Part shown: piece after piece, positions 1-7,647 of the stretch
How positions within the stretch are numbered: position 1 is the stretch's first letter
Layout of the letters: each line of letters begins with the position of its first letter
Assembly (NCBI GenBank): GCA_934277375.1
Contig: CAKQTZ010000020.1
Location: 1 to 13,828, forward strand
DNA: 13,828 bases
DNA from: an uncultured Coprococcus sp.
GTDB lineage: Bacteria > Bacillota > Clostridia > Lachnospirales > Lachnospiraceae
Reading direction: 5' to 3'
The notes under the pieces: model-generated
Told to the model about the DNA's origin: nothing
The model's input: only the letters and a program-made list of their open reading frames with translations
Databases searched by the model: none
Program-made: the position numbers and the translations under genes

Positions 1-75
1 TATATTAATATTCACATTCTTGAGTGCCTCATTGCCCCCAGGATATGTCATACTCACATTCTCTAATTCTATCAT
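1..75 (-). CDS. ftsE: ABC transporter ATP-binding protein, N-terminal fragment, probably cell-division ATPase FtsE
   Basis: Only the first 25 codons are in the window; the frame is still open at position 1. The visible start reads MIELENVSMTYPGG, then NEALKNVNINI, which is the typical first beta-strand and A-loop region of an ABC ATPase. The aromatic Tyr11 sits where the adenine-stacking residue lies. This beginning closely matches FtsE, which pairs with FtsX to control cell-wall hydrolases at the septum, but other ABC ATPases start in a similar way and the Walker motifs are outside the window. The ATG at 75 is preceded by AAGGAG at about 84-89, at normal spacing. A strong promoter at 131-159 points into this gene. 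I am sure of the ABC family and only moderately sure of FtsE. Confidence 0.62.
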   Translation of the reverse strand, partial: MIELENVSMTYPGGNEALKNVNINI

Positions 76-126
76 TGCCCGTCTCCTTAGACTGTATCTT
101 CCTTTTCTCCCCATTTATCTTACCAA

Positions 127-145
127 CAGAATTGTAACAATTCTG
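127..145. promoter_or_regulatory. Perfect palindrome overlapping the -10 of the ftsE-like promoter (putative operator)
   Basis: CAGAATTG-TAA-CAATTCTG has perfect 8-base arms around a 3-base centre. It covers the -10 element of the minus-strand promoter at 131-159, the classical position for a repressor site. A TGTAACA heptamer inside it (133-139) recurs at 144-150, exactly 11 bases (one helical turn) away. No regulator can be named from the sequence. Confidence 0.5.
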
Positions 146-159
146 TAACATTCTGTCAA
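131..159 (-). promoter_or_regulatory. Sigma-A promoter of the ftsE-like gene
   Basis: Read on the minus strand, TTGACA (154-159) is followed after exactly 17 bases by TACAAT (131-136). This is a perfect -35 and a 5/6 -10 at optimal spacing. Transcription would start near 124 and leave a leader of about 50 nt before the ATG at 75. Confidence 0.75.
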
Positions 160-240
160 GCGTTACCATTTATTGCAAAACTTAATTCGAACAAGCCCTG
201 CAGGGCAGCCCCTTTCGACGGATTACACACCGATATGACA

Positions 241-260
241 TGTAATTTACGGAAATTACA
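241..260. promoter_or_regulatory. Inverted repeat upstream of the uraA promoter (putative regulator site)
   Basis: TGTAATTT-acgg-AAATTACA has two perfect 8-base arms with a 4-base centre. It ends 9 bases before the -35 of the uraA promoter, centred near -55 from the expected transcription start. That location is more typical of an activator site than of a blocking repressor. A second perfect 12-base palindrome, GCCCTGCAGGGC, lies at 195-206. The rest of 160-240 shows nothing I recognise. Confidence 0.42.
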
Positions 261-269
261 CTATTCAAA

Positions 270-298
270 TTGACCTTAGTGTAAATAAACTTTATAAT
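270..298 (+). promoter_or_regulatory. Sigma-A promoter of the uraA-upp operon
   Basis: TTGACC (270-275), a 17-base spacer and a perfect TATAAT (293-298). The expected start near 305 gives a leader of only about 30 nt before the ATG at 335. There is therefore no room for a PyrR-type attenuator, so any pyrimidine control would have to act at the promoter. Confidence 0.8.
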
Positions 299-334
299 AT
301 TTAATTAAGAAAAAATATGGGAGGATTATTACTT

Positions 335-1729
335 ATGGATAATCAAAAAAATGCCATCCGTGACGCACGTCAGCTCGGAATTCCCAAAATGCTTCTGCTT
401 GGATTCCAGCACATGTTTGCCATGTTTGGCGCAACAATTCTCGTTCCGCTTCTCGTAAACGGAAAAGGTTATTTTGAAGGACATGGTCTTTCAGTTCAGG
501 TAACGCTTGTATGTGCAGGTCTTGGAACACTTTTCTTCCACCTGTGCACTAAACTCAAAGTACCAGCATTCCTCGGTTCATCATTTGCATTTCTAGGAGG
601 TTTCTCAACAGTCGCAAACCTTGACACCGGAATTTACAAGGACATGCCAATGGGCGAAAAGCTTTCATACGCATGTGGCGGCATCGTGGTTGCCGGTCTC
701 CTTTATCTGATTCTGGCCCTCATCGTAAAACTGGTTGGTGTTAAACGTGTCATGAGATTCCTTCCACCAGTGGTTACCGGACCTATCATAATATGTATCG
801 GTCTGAGTCTTGCACCGTCAGCCATATCAAACGCTTCCAACAACTGGCTGCTTGCATTTATCGCACTGGCGGTTGTAATCATATTTAACATCTGGGGCAA
901 AGGAATGTTCAAGATCATCCCTATTCTGATGGGCGTACTTATCTCATATGGTGTGGCTGTCATCTTTCACCTCTGTGGCATGACAAACCCTGACGGATCT
1001 GCAATTTTAAACTTTTCTGGTGTTGCCGATGCAAGCTTTATTGGCATGCCTCCTTTCCAGATCTGCAAATTTGACTTAACTGCCATACTTGTCATGGCTC
1101 CTATCGCCATCGCTTCCATGATGGAGCACATCGGCGATATCTGTGCCATATCAGCAACAGTAGACCAGAATTTCCTTGAGGATCCGGGTCTTCACAGAAC
1201 ACTTATCGGTGATGGTCTCGCCACCTCACTGTCAGCCCTCTTCGGCGGTCCTGCAAACACGACTTACGGAGAGAACACCGGAGTTCTCGAGCTCAGCCGT
1301 GTACATGATCCAAGGGTCATCAGACTGGCTGCCGTATTTGCAGTTGTTCTCGGTTTCATACCTAAGGTTGCTGAAATCATAAGTTCAATGCCTTTTGCCA
1401 TCATCGGTGGCATAAGCTTCATCCTCTACGGAATGATCTCAGCCATAGGTGTAAGAAACGTTGTTGAGAACCATGTGGATTTCACAAAGTCAAGAAACCT
1501 TATCATCGCTGCGGTTATCATGGTATGTGGACTTGGTTTCACAGATGGACTTACATTCACGATCGGAGGCACAACTATCACTCTTACAGGACTTGCCCTC
1601 GCAGCTATATTCGGCATCCTGCTGAACGCCATCCTGCCTGGCAATGACTATACATTTGGTGAGGATACCAAGGGTGATGTAAGCCGCGGACTTGGAATGA
1701 ATCCACAGAACTCTGACATTGAGGCATAA
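335..1729 (+). CDS. uraA: Uracil permease (NCS2 family)
   Basis: Nucleobase:cation symporter of the NCS2 (uracil/xanthine permease) family that imports uracil across the cytoplasmic membrane. The start is placed at ATG 335 because GGGAGG (319-324) lies 10 bases before it; an in-frame ATG at 317 overlaps that site and has no site of its own. The product is 464 residues, a usual length, and is almost wholly hydrophobic with many membrane spans. Family landmarks, numbered from Met335: the early GFQHMFAMFGATILVP stretch, LGSSFAF near 80-86, the MMEHIGD motif with Glu264 matching the uracil-binding glutamate of E. coli UraA, and GENTG with Glu313 matching its second key glutamate. The upp gene follows in the same direction, so imported uracil can be converted to UMP at once, which supports uracil rather than xanthine as substrate. 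Confidence 0.93.
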   Translation: MDNQKNAIRDARQLGIPKMLLLGFQHMFAMFGATILVPLLVNGKGYFEGHGLSVQVTLVCAGLGTLFFHLCTKLKVPAFLGSSFAFLGGFSTVANLDTGIYKDMPMGEKLSYACGGIVVAGLLYLILALIVKLVGVKRVMRFLPPVVTGPIIICIGLSLAPSAISNASNNWLLAFIALAVVIIFNIWGKGMFKIIPILMGVLISYGVAVIFHLCGMTNPDGSAILNFSGVADASFIGMPPFQICKFDLTAILVMAPIAIASMMEHIGDICAISATVDQNFLEDPGLHRTLIGDGLATSLSALFGGPANTTYGENTGVLELSRVHDPRVIRLAAVFAVVLGFIPKVAEIISSMPFAIIGGISFILYGMISAIGVRNVVENHVDFTKSRNLIIAAVIMVCGLGFTDGLTFTIGGTTITLTGLALAAIFGILLNAILPGNDYTFGEDTKGDVSRGLGMNPQNSDIEA

Positions 1730-1825
1730 TATAATTTATGCGGTTTATTCCGGATCCACATGTTATAGCATATGGAACGCACCCCATCACACTATCTGTA
1801 TATTATTATTAGGAGGTTACACAAT

Positions 1826-2455
1826 ATGACAGATTACACAGTTATGACACATCCACTTATTCAGCATAAGATTTCAAAGCTCAGAGATAAGAACACCGGA
1901 ACTGCCGAGTTCCGTGCACTTGTTGAAGAGATCGCCATGCTCATGGGATATGAGGCTCTGAAAGATCTTCCCACCGAGGATGTATGTATAGAGACTCCTA
2001 TCGAGGAATGCATGACTCCGGTCATTGCAGGAAGAAATCTTGCCATCGTACCTATTCTCCGCGCAGGACTTGGAATGGTCAGCGGACTTCAGGCCCTGGT
2101 TCCTACAGCCAAGATCGGACACATCGGTCTGTACAGAGACGAGGAGACACATGAGCCTCACGAGTACTACTGCAAGCTCCCTGATCCTATCGATGAGAGA
2201 CTTATAGTTGTCACGGATCCTATGCTTGCAACCGGTGGATCAGCAGTTGCTGCCGTTGACTTCATCAAGCAGCATGGTGGCAAGAACATCAAGTTCATGT
2301 CCATCATCGCTGCACCAGTGGGAATCGAGAGACTTCTCAAGGCTCATCCTGACATCCAGCTTTACGTTGGTCATGTTGACCGCGAGCTGAACGAGAACGC
2401 CTACATCTGCCCAGGCCTTGGCGATGCCGGCGACAGAATCTTCGGAACAAAGTAA
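1826..2455 (+). CDS. upp: Uracil phosphoribosyltransferase
   Basis: Cytosolic salvage enzyme making UMP from uracil and PRPP. The start is set at ATG 1826, 9 bases after a perfect AGGAGG (1811-1816). The frame is open further upstream to an ATG at 1772, but that stretch has no binding site and is not family-like. The resulting 209 residues match the usual length of Upp. The PRPP-binding loop [13 protein letters not shown] and the C-terminal uracil-binding stretch [17 protein letters not shown] are intact, as is the early PILRAGLGM motif. It lies 96 nt after uraA with no terminator or clear promoter between, so the two are probably one transcript. The 3' end is marked by the hairpin at 2489-2528. 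Confidence 0.97.
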   Translation: MTDYTVMTHPLIQHKISKLRDKNTGTAEFRALVEEIAMLMGYEALKDLPTEDVCIETPIEECMTPVIAGRNLAIVPILRAGLGMVSGLQALVPTAKIGHIGLYRDEETHEPHEYYCKLPDPIDERLIVVTDPMLATGGSAVAAVDFIKQHGGKNIKFMSIIAAPVGIERLLKAHPDIQLYVGHVDRELNENAYICPGLGDAGDRIFGTK

Positions 2456-2488
2456 GACCTTTCAGACAGGATATTTATAATTACAAAG

Positions 2489-2534
2489 ACATGCCGCTTC
2501 CCGGCACATATACCGGGCTGCGGCATGTTTTCTC
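2489..2534 (+). terminator. Rho-independent terminator of uraA-upp
   Basis: ACATGCCGC (2489-2497) pairs with GCGGCATGT (2520-2528), and the inner CCCGG (2500-2504) pairs with CCGGG (2513-2517) across a 2-base internal mismatch. A T-rich tract TTTTCTCTT overlaps the end of the stem from 2527. It lies 33 nt after the upp stop. Confidence 0.85.
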
Positions 2535-2636
2535 TTCCCAACATTTTCACACTTCTAACATTTTTATTAAGAATTCTTTTTCGATATCCATTTGCACGTC
2601 TTTCATGTTATCATATAGAGACTGGAGGTCTTTTTT

Positions 2637-3287
2637 ATGGAATCACAGAAGAGATATACGAAAAAACAGAGAACACTGGACATTATCGAGAGGCTGAAGA
2701 AGGAATATCCTGACACAGTATGCACCCTCGATACTTCACACGCATGGCAGCTTCTTGTCAGTGTCCGCCTGGCGGCGCAGTGCACTGATGCAAGGGTGAA
2801 TGTGGTAGTCCAGGATTTATTTGCCAAATATCCGGGAGTAAAAGAACTGGCTGCTGCCGATGTCAGTGACATCGAGGCCATTGTGAGACCTTGCGGACTG
2901 GGGAAGAGCAAGGCCAGAGATATTAGTGCATGTATGAATATGCTTGTTGATTCCTATGATTGCCAGGTTCCTGACAGTCTTGATGAGCTGCTTAAGCTCC
3001 CCGGCGTGGGCCGCAAGAGCGCAAACCTCATCATGGGTGATATCTACGGCAAACCTGCCATTGTAACAGATACCCACTGTATACGCCTTGTCAACCGAAT
3101 GGGTCTGGTTGACGGGGTAAAAGATCCGAAGAAGGTTGAGATGGAACTGTGGAAGCTTGTACCTCCAGATGAGAGCAATGACTTCTGTCACAGGCTGGTG
3201 GATCACGGCAGAGCCGTGTGCACAGCCAGAACGAGGCCACATTGCGATGCATGTTGTCTAAGCGACATATGCAAAAAGATCATCTGA
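2637..3287 (+). CDS. nth: Endonuclease III (DNA glycosylase/AP lyase)
   Basis: Base-excision repair enzyme that removes oxidised pyrimidines and nicks at the abasic site. The 216 residues are a normal length. The helix-hairpin-helix LPGVGRKSAN (121-130) holds catalytic Lys127, and VTDTH (143-147) holds the catalytic Asp145. The LAAQCTD stretch (45-51) corresponds to the LSAQATD region of E. coli Nth. The C-terminal 4Fe-4S ligands are Cys195, Cys203, Cys206 and Cys212, so the first gap is seven residues instead of the six of E. coli Nth, and there is an extra Cys207. The ATG at 2637 follows GGAGG (2624-2628) by 8 bases. I see no convincing promoter in 2535-2620. The stop is 31 nt before the citrate synthase start, with no terminator between, which suggests co-transcription. 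Confidence 0.95.
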   Translation: MESQKRYTKKQRTLDIIERLKKEYPDTVCTLDTSHAWQLLVSVRLAAQCTDARVNVVVQDLFAKYPGVKELAAADVSDIEAIVRPCGLGKSKARDISACMNMLVDSYDCQVPDSLDELLKLPGVGRKSANLIMGDIYGKPAIVTDTHCIRLVNRMGLVDGVKDPKKVEMELWKLVPPDESNDFCHRLVDHGRAVCTARTRPHCDACCLSDICKKII

Positions 3288-3318
3288 TTTATCATACAAA
3301 CGGAAAGGAGTTACTTAT

Positions 3319-4674
3319 ATGGAGTATATGGAGAATCTGACAGGATACGTTGAGAAGCAGGCTTCTCTCTGTCAGCAGCATGACGAGATAAACAAGGAGC
3401 TCTACGCCAAATACGGTGTAAAGCGGGGATTACGTGATGAGAACGGACAGGGAGTTCTGACCGGTCTCACCAATATATCACAGATCATAGCATTTAAGGA
3501 TGTTGATGGACAGAAGGTTCCATGCGATGGACAGTTATTATACAGAGGTTATGATGTACAGGATCTTGTAAGAGGCGGCAAGGGAAAACGTCACATATTT
3601 GAGGAAGCTGCTTATCTTCTTCTCTTCGGAGAACTGCCTACCGAGGCTCAGCTCTCAGAATTCAGCAGTGTCATCGCCGAGTCCATGAACCTGCCGACCA
3701 ACTTTACCCGTGATGTCATCATGAAAGCACCCAGCGTGGATATAATGAACTCCATGACAAGAAGTGTGCTGACTCTGGCTTCATACGATAATCAGGCTAC
3801 CAATCTGGATATAGACAATGTTCTCAGACAATGTATCGGTCTCATCGGAACATTTCCTATGATGGCTGTGTATGGTTATCACGCATACAACCATTATGAG
3901 AACGATGGAAGCATGTACATTCACAGGCCTGACAAGGATGCTTCCGTGGCTGAAAACATCCTCAGGATGCTCAGACCTGATATGAAGTATACCGAGCTTG
4001 AAGCAAGAGTTCTTGACATCGCACTTCTGCTTCACATGGAGCACGGCGGTGGTAACAATTCCACATTCACCACAAGAGTTGTAACGTCATCCGGCTCTGA
4101 CACATACTCTGCCATTGCCGCTGCACTTTCATCCCTCAAGGGAAGGAAGCACGGCGGTGCCAATCTGCAGGTTATGAACATGATGGACGATATCAAGGAC
4201 CACATAAAGGATTACCATGACGAAGAGGCCATCGAGGCATATCTGGACAAGCTGCTGAACAAGCAGGCCTACGACCACAAAGGTCTCATCTATGGTATGG
4301 GTCATGCCGTTTACTCACTGTCAGACCCAAGAGAAAAAGTCTTCAAGGCATTTGTCGAACAGCTTGCCGCAGCCAAGGGCAGAGACGACGATATGACTCT
4401 TTACAACAACATTGAGAAGATCGCGCCAAAGCTCATAGCCAAGGAGCGCAAGATATACAAAGGTGTCAGCCCTAACGTGGACTTCTACAGCGGATTCGTG
4501 TATGAGATGCTTGGAATTCCTAGGGAACTCTACACACCGCTCTTTGCAGTGGCACGTATAGTTGGATGGAGCGCTCACAGAATCGAGGAGCTTGTCACCA
4601 CAGACAAGATCATCAGACCGGCTTACAAGAGTCTGGTTAAGTATAGAGAATATGTAGACAGAGATGCCAGATAG
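3319..4674 (+). CDS. gltA: Citrate synthase
   Basis: Condenses oxaloacetate and acetyl-CoA to citrate in the cytoplasm. At 451 residues it is in the range of the family. The active-site residues of citrate synthase are all visible: His278 in GRKHGGAN (substrate-binding histidine), His329 in YGMGHAVYSLSDPR, and Asp388 in NVDFYSG. The arginines in DPR (337) and in FAVARIVGW (Arg413) that bind the oxaloacetate carboxylates are also present. LLHMEHGGGNNSTFTTR carries the conserved His242. GHAVY rather than GHRVY occurs in some branches of the family, including the pig enzyme. The start at 3319 follows AAGGAG by 8 bases; an ATG three codons later is less well placed. No aconitase or isocitrate dehydrogenase gene is adjacent. 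In a fermenting clostridium its likely job is glutamate synthesis. A 2-methylcitrate synthase activity cannot be excluded from the sequence. Confidence 0.93.
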   Translation: MEYMENLTGYVEKQASLCQQHDEINKELYAKYGVKRGLRDENGQGVLTGLTNISQIIAFKDVDGQKVPCDGQLLYRGYDVQDLVRGGKGKRHIFEEAAYLLLFGELPTEAQLSEFSSVIAESMNLPTNFTRDVIMKAPSVDIMNSMTRSVLTLASYDNQATNLDIDNVLRQCIGLIGTFPMMAVYGYHAYNHYENDGSMYIHRPDKDASVAENILRMLRPDMKYTELEARVLDIALLLHMEHGGGNNSTFTTRVVTSSGSDTYSAIAAALSSLKGRKHGGANLQVMNMMDDIKDHIKDYHDEEAIEAYLDKLLNKQAYDHKGLIYGMGHAVYSLSDPREKVFKAFVEQLAAAKGRDDDMTLYNNIEKIAPKLIAKERKIYKGVSPNVDFYSGFVYEMLGIPRELYTPLFAVARIVGWSAHRIEELVTTDKIIRPAYKSLVKYREYVDRDAR

Positions 4675-4729
4675 TCAATGTGTTTTCATAGTCCAATATG
4701 ATTTATACGGATTGCGATAACCTTTTTAG

Positions 4730-4810
4730 AAAAAGCCCTGCTGAGTTTAACATTAATATGTGTCCAACTTTCTTGGTACATTTCCATGTTAAGACAGCCA
4801 GGGCTTTTTT
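4730..4810. terminator. Long foldback, bidirectional terminator between convergent gltA and trxA
   Basis: AAAAAGCCCTG (4730-4740) pairs perfectly with CAGGGCTTTTT (4799-4809). The pairing continues inward as CTG/CAG (4741-4743 with 4795-4797) and TTAACAT/ATGTTAA (4747-4753 with 4786-4792), with small bulges. The outer arms give a run of T on either strand, so it can end transcripts from both sides. The 80-nt length is much more than a simple terminator needs. The remaining parts of 4675-4882 hold no gene that I can support. Confidence 0.75.
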
Positions 4811-4882
4811 GTTATTCCTGCTTTTATTTTATGATTTTACTTTATCCTCACAAGTCAAATATCGGGGATATATCACTTGCAA

Positions 4883-5194
4883 TTATTTGTTCTTCTCAAT
4901 GAAATCAAGAAGATCATACTTGGATATGGCTCCGACACTCCTTGATGCCTCAACACCATTCTTGTACAATATCAGCGTTGGGACGCTGAACACCTTATTA
5001 GCTGCCGCAAGTCCCGGATTCTCATCCACATCAACACTGAAAAAGTCCACTTTCCCATTCATCTCATCAGCTACTGTGTGAAATACAGGTGCCATCATCT
5101 TACATGGTCCGCACCATGTCGCTGAATAATCTGCAACGGCTACACTGCATGCCTTTATATCATCAAAATTATCGCCTTTTACTTCTTTAACCAT
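4883..5194 (-). CDS. trxA: Thioredoxin
   Basis: Small cytosolic dithiol/disulfide carrier that reduces protein disulfides, normally recharged by thioredoxin reductase. The product is 103 residues, the standard length. The active site WCGPC is at 27-31 and the cis-proline is Pro72 in SVPTLILYKNG; the fold is a single thioredoxin domain with no signal peptide. The start is set at ATG 5194 because GGAGG (5204-5208 on the minus strand) lies 9 bases upstream. The ATG at 5203 abuts that site, and further in-frame codons up to 5278 look non-coding. No reductase gene is adjacent. It converges with gltA on the 4730-4810 hairpin. Confidence 0.95.
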   Translation of the reverse strand: MVKEVKGDNFDDIKACSVAVADYSATWCGPCKMMAPVFHTVADEMNGKVDFFSVDVDENPGLAAANKVFSVPTLILYKNGVEASRSVGAISKYDLLDFIEKNK

Positions 5195-5439
5195 AATAAT
5201 CATCCTCCATTCTATCCTGATGAACACACGCAGTAATATGATCCCCCGCGTATACATCAATACTTTTCCTGTTCGCAAATGAATCCTACAACAGATTTTT
5301 AAAACTCACTACTATATTCTGCCCCTATGTGCAGATATTTAATCGTAATTTATACATATATTTTGTCATATCCTGTCACCCCGGTCAACAATTCTTACAG
5401 ATTATTTTTATTATTTAAAATCATCTTTTAACTACAAAA
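5195..5439. other. Intergenic stretch upstream of trxA
   Basis: AT-rich non-coding DNA that should contain the trxA promoter. On the minus strand TTGACC (5383-5388) has CAAAAT 17 bases downstream (5360-5365), and a TATAAA-like sequence lies further on. None of these makes a convincing pair, so I do not call a precise promoter. I see no small gene or RNA here. Confidence 0.4.
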
Positions 5440-5496
5440 CTGCCCTCCTCACTGATGTTTCGGAATCCCGGATACTCATCACAGTGAAGAGGGCAG
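5440..5496 (-). terminator. Rho-independent terminator of the P-type ATPase operon
   Basis: Fifteen-base arms (5440-5454 and 5482-5496) pair with a single C/A mismatch; the outer eight pairs are CTGCCCTC/GAGGGCAG. On the minus strand the stem is followed by TTTTGTAGTT, so it fits termination of the ATPase gene, whose stop is 39 nt before it. The plus side has CTTTATTTTAT, so it may work both ways. Confidence 0.75.
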
Positions 5497-5534
5497 CTTT
5501 ATTTTATATTCTATATAATTCTACGCTTCGATCA

Positions 5535-7610
5535 TCAATCCAGCAGCTTCTTCATACTGTCAAGACTTATGAGAAGCGTCGATGAATTGTGAAGCAGTGC
5601 TGATGTGGTTGGCTGTATAACTCCCATCACGCCCAGGATGATAAGTCCTGTGTTGATGGTCACTATCTTTCGATAGTTCCTGTTGATCCTGCTCATCAGC
5701 TTATTGCTGAGTTCTTTAAGTGTCACGAGCTCGTACAGATTGTCTGCACTGACAGTTATATCTGCGATCTCTCTGGCAATCTCCGCACCATCACTTACGG
5801 CAATTCCCGCATCGGATGCCGACAGTGCAGGTGAGTCATTGATTCCATCACCAACCATGATGACCTTTCGACCCGCAGCCTTCTCAGCCTCAACAAACTT
5901 TGCCTTGTCCTCAGGAAGAACCTCTGAGTAATACTCATCCACTCCTACCTGCTCTGCAATAGCCTTGGCAGTTCTGTCACTGTCTCCTGTCATCATGACA
6001 ACCTTCTTGATGCCCAGCTCCTTGAGCTTTGCAACAACCTCGGCCGACTCTGGCCTCACCGGATCCTTGATGGATATGACTGCTGCCAGCCTGCCATCGA
6101 TTCCCATGAACAAATGTGAATGAGTCTTGGACAACGACTCGTACAGCTCTATCTTATCCTCAGGTATCACACAGCCCTCATCCTCAAATACGAAATGATA
6201 GCTTCCTATGACAACCTTCTTGCCGTCTATGCTTGATGAGATACCATGAGCCACAACATACTCAACCTTGGAGTGCATCTCCTCATGCTCCAGCCCCTTG
6301 GCTGCAGCTCCTGCCACAACCGCTCTTGCCATGGAATGAGGGAAATGCTCCTCCAGACATGCAGCTATCCTGAGCAGCTCATCAGGATCCCTTCCGTCAA
6401 ATGATACGACGCGTACAAGCGTAGGTGATGCCTTTGTAAGTGTTCCTGTCTTGTCAAATACTATCGTGTCTGCATCAGCTACAGCCTCCAGGAATTTGCC
6501 CCCCTTGACTGTAAGGTGATGTTTATTCGCCTCCTGTATAGCAGACAATACCGCTATAGGCATAGACATCTTCAACGCACATGAGTAGTCAACCATGAGA
6601 ACCGCAAGTGTCTTGGTGACATTCCTTGTGAAAAGATATGTGAGGATGGTTCCACCGAGAGTCCATGGCACAAGACCATCTGCAAGATGCTCTGCCTTGC
6701 TCTCAAGTCCTGACTTGAGCTTCTCCGACTCCTCTATCATCGCAACAACTTTATCATATCTGCTGGTTTTTCCCGTCTTCAAAACCCTGACTACCAGCTC
6801 ACCTTCCTCAACAACTGTACCTGCATATACACTGTCTCCGTGTTCCTTATGGACAGGTACTGACTCTCCGGTGAGGGATGCCTGATTGACCATGCCCTCT
6901 CCCTGATCCACAACTCCGTCAAATGGAATGACATTGCCCATGTGTACCACTACCAGATCATCCTTGGCAATCTTTGAACTGTCCATAAGTACATCACAGT
7001 CATCCACACGCACCCATACCTTATTGATATTGAGCGACATGCTTCTCGCCAGGCCACCCACTGACTTCTTGTGTGTCCACTCCTCAAGAATCTCACCGAT
7101 CTCCAGAAGGAACATGACTGATCCTGCTGTTGCAAAATCATTTGTCAGGATGGAGGCCGTTATGGCAGTTGCATCGAGAACCGGCACCTCAAGCTTTCTG
7201 TTTGCAAGACACTTGAGTCCCTTGCCTATATACCTGAGAGCCTTGACAGATGTAAGGCAATACCGAAGCGGCATTGGAACTATCCATTTCTTGGTCATGT
7301 ACAAGGCGGTCTTCCAGAAAAGCTTGTCCTCATACTGTCTGTTCATGACTCTTCCGGATGTCTCTGTGAGATCCGCCGGAACCTCAACCCTGCCATATCC
7401 AAACTGTCTCAGTGCTTCTATCACCTCTGCGCGGTCACCATCATATATAATGATCGCGTCACAGGTCCTGTCATGCACCTTAACTTCCTCAACAGCCTCG
7501 CAGTTCTCCAGATAATACTGAAGTATGTCAGCCTGTGCCATAGTCATGCGGCTCTGTGCCATGTGTATACGCAGACGATTCTTTGTTTCATTCAAAATTG
7601 AAAACTTCAA
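5535..7610 (-). CDS. Atypical P1B-like (heavy-metal) P-type ATPase, TTG start
   Basis: ATP-driven membrane cation pump of the heavy-metal branch, 691 residues. Landmarks: actuator-domain TGES (247-250), phosphorylation motif DKTGTLT (386-392, Asp386 phosphorylated), TGDSD (541-545) and the hinge VGDGINDSPAL (586-596). Oddities: the membrane ion-site segment reads DYSCALKMSMP (341-351), so the usual CPC, CPH or SPC motif is replaced by Ser-Cys-Ala; the nucleotide-domain HP dipeptide is His425-Ser426; and the first about 75 residues look like a degenerate HMA-type domain with no CxxC pair. The segment 98-138, where the first two helices of P1B pumps would lie, is rich in Lys and Arg. Translation starts at TTG 7610, with AGAGG about 8 bases upstream. 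I chose it because RLRIHM and the preceding residues fit this N-terminal domain and the next Met is internal. It sits 37 nt after the DUF6110-like gene, so the two form an operon. The substrate cannot be deduced; divalent transition metals are likely. Confidence 0.9.
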   Translation of the reverse strand: MKFSILNETKNRLRIHMAQSRMTMAQADILQYYLENCEAVEEVKVHDRTCDAIIIYDGDRAEVIEALRQFGYGRVEVPADLTETSGRVMNRQYEDKLFWKTALYMTKKWIVPMPLRYCLTSVKALRYIGKGLKCLANRKLEVPVLDATAITASILTNDFATAGSVMFLLEIGEILEEWTHKKSVGGLARSMSLNINKVWVRVDDCDVLMDSSKIAKDDLVVVHMGNVIPFDGVVDQGEGMVNQASLTGESVPVHKEHGDSVYAGTVVEEGELVVRVLKTGKTSRYDKVVAMIEESEKLKSGLESKAEHLADGLVPWTLGGTILTYLFTRNVTKTLAVLMVDYSCALKMSMPIAVLSAIQEANKHHLTVKGGKFLEAVADADTIVFDKTGTLTKASPTLVRVVSFDGRDPDELLRIAACLEEHFPHSMARAVVAGAAAKGLEHEEMHSKVEYVVAHGISSSIDGKKVVIGSYHFVFEDEGCVIPEDKIELYESLSKTHSHLFMGIDGRLAAVISIKDPVRPESAEVVAKLKELGIKKVVMMTGDSDRTAKAIAEQVGVDEYYSEVLPEDKAKFVEAEKAAGRKVIMVGDGINDSPALSASDAGIAVSDGAEIAREIADITVSADNLYELVTLKELSNKLMSRINRNYRKIVTINTGLIILGVMGVIQPTTSALLHNSSTLLISLDSMKKLLD

Positions 7611-7647
7611 GATCTTCGCCTCTTTCTTATGTTATGTATTATACCGA

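Noticed and set aside
133..160. Tandem TGTAACA/CTGTCAA repeats as a phosphate-regulon (Pho) box
   Set aside because: The spacing is suggestive, but the downstream gene looks like FtsE rather than a phosphate transporter, and the third repeat is just the -35 element read backwards.
1772..1825. An 18-codon longer N-terminus for upp from ATG 1772
   Set aside because: No binding site precedes 1772, while AGGAGG sits at the right distance from ATG 1826 and gives the usual 209 residues.
2592..2619. TTGCAC-16-TATAGA as a promoter for nth
   Set aside because: The predicted start would fall within the nth ribosome binding site (2624-2628), leaving no usable leader.
6928..7515. A 195-codon open frame on the plus strand inside the P-type ATPase gene
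   Set aside because: It is wholly antisense to well-conserved ATPase motifs, Ser/Thr-rich, and has no binding site.
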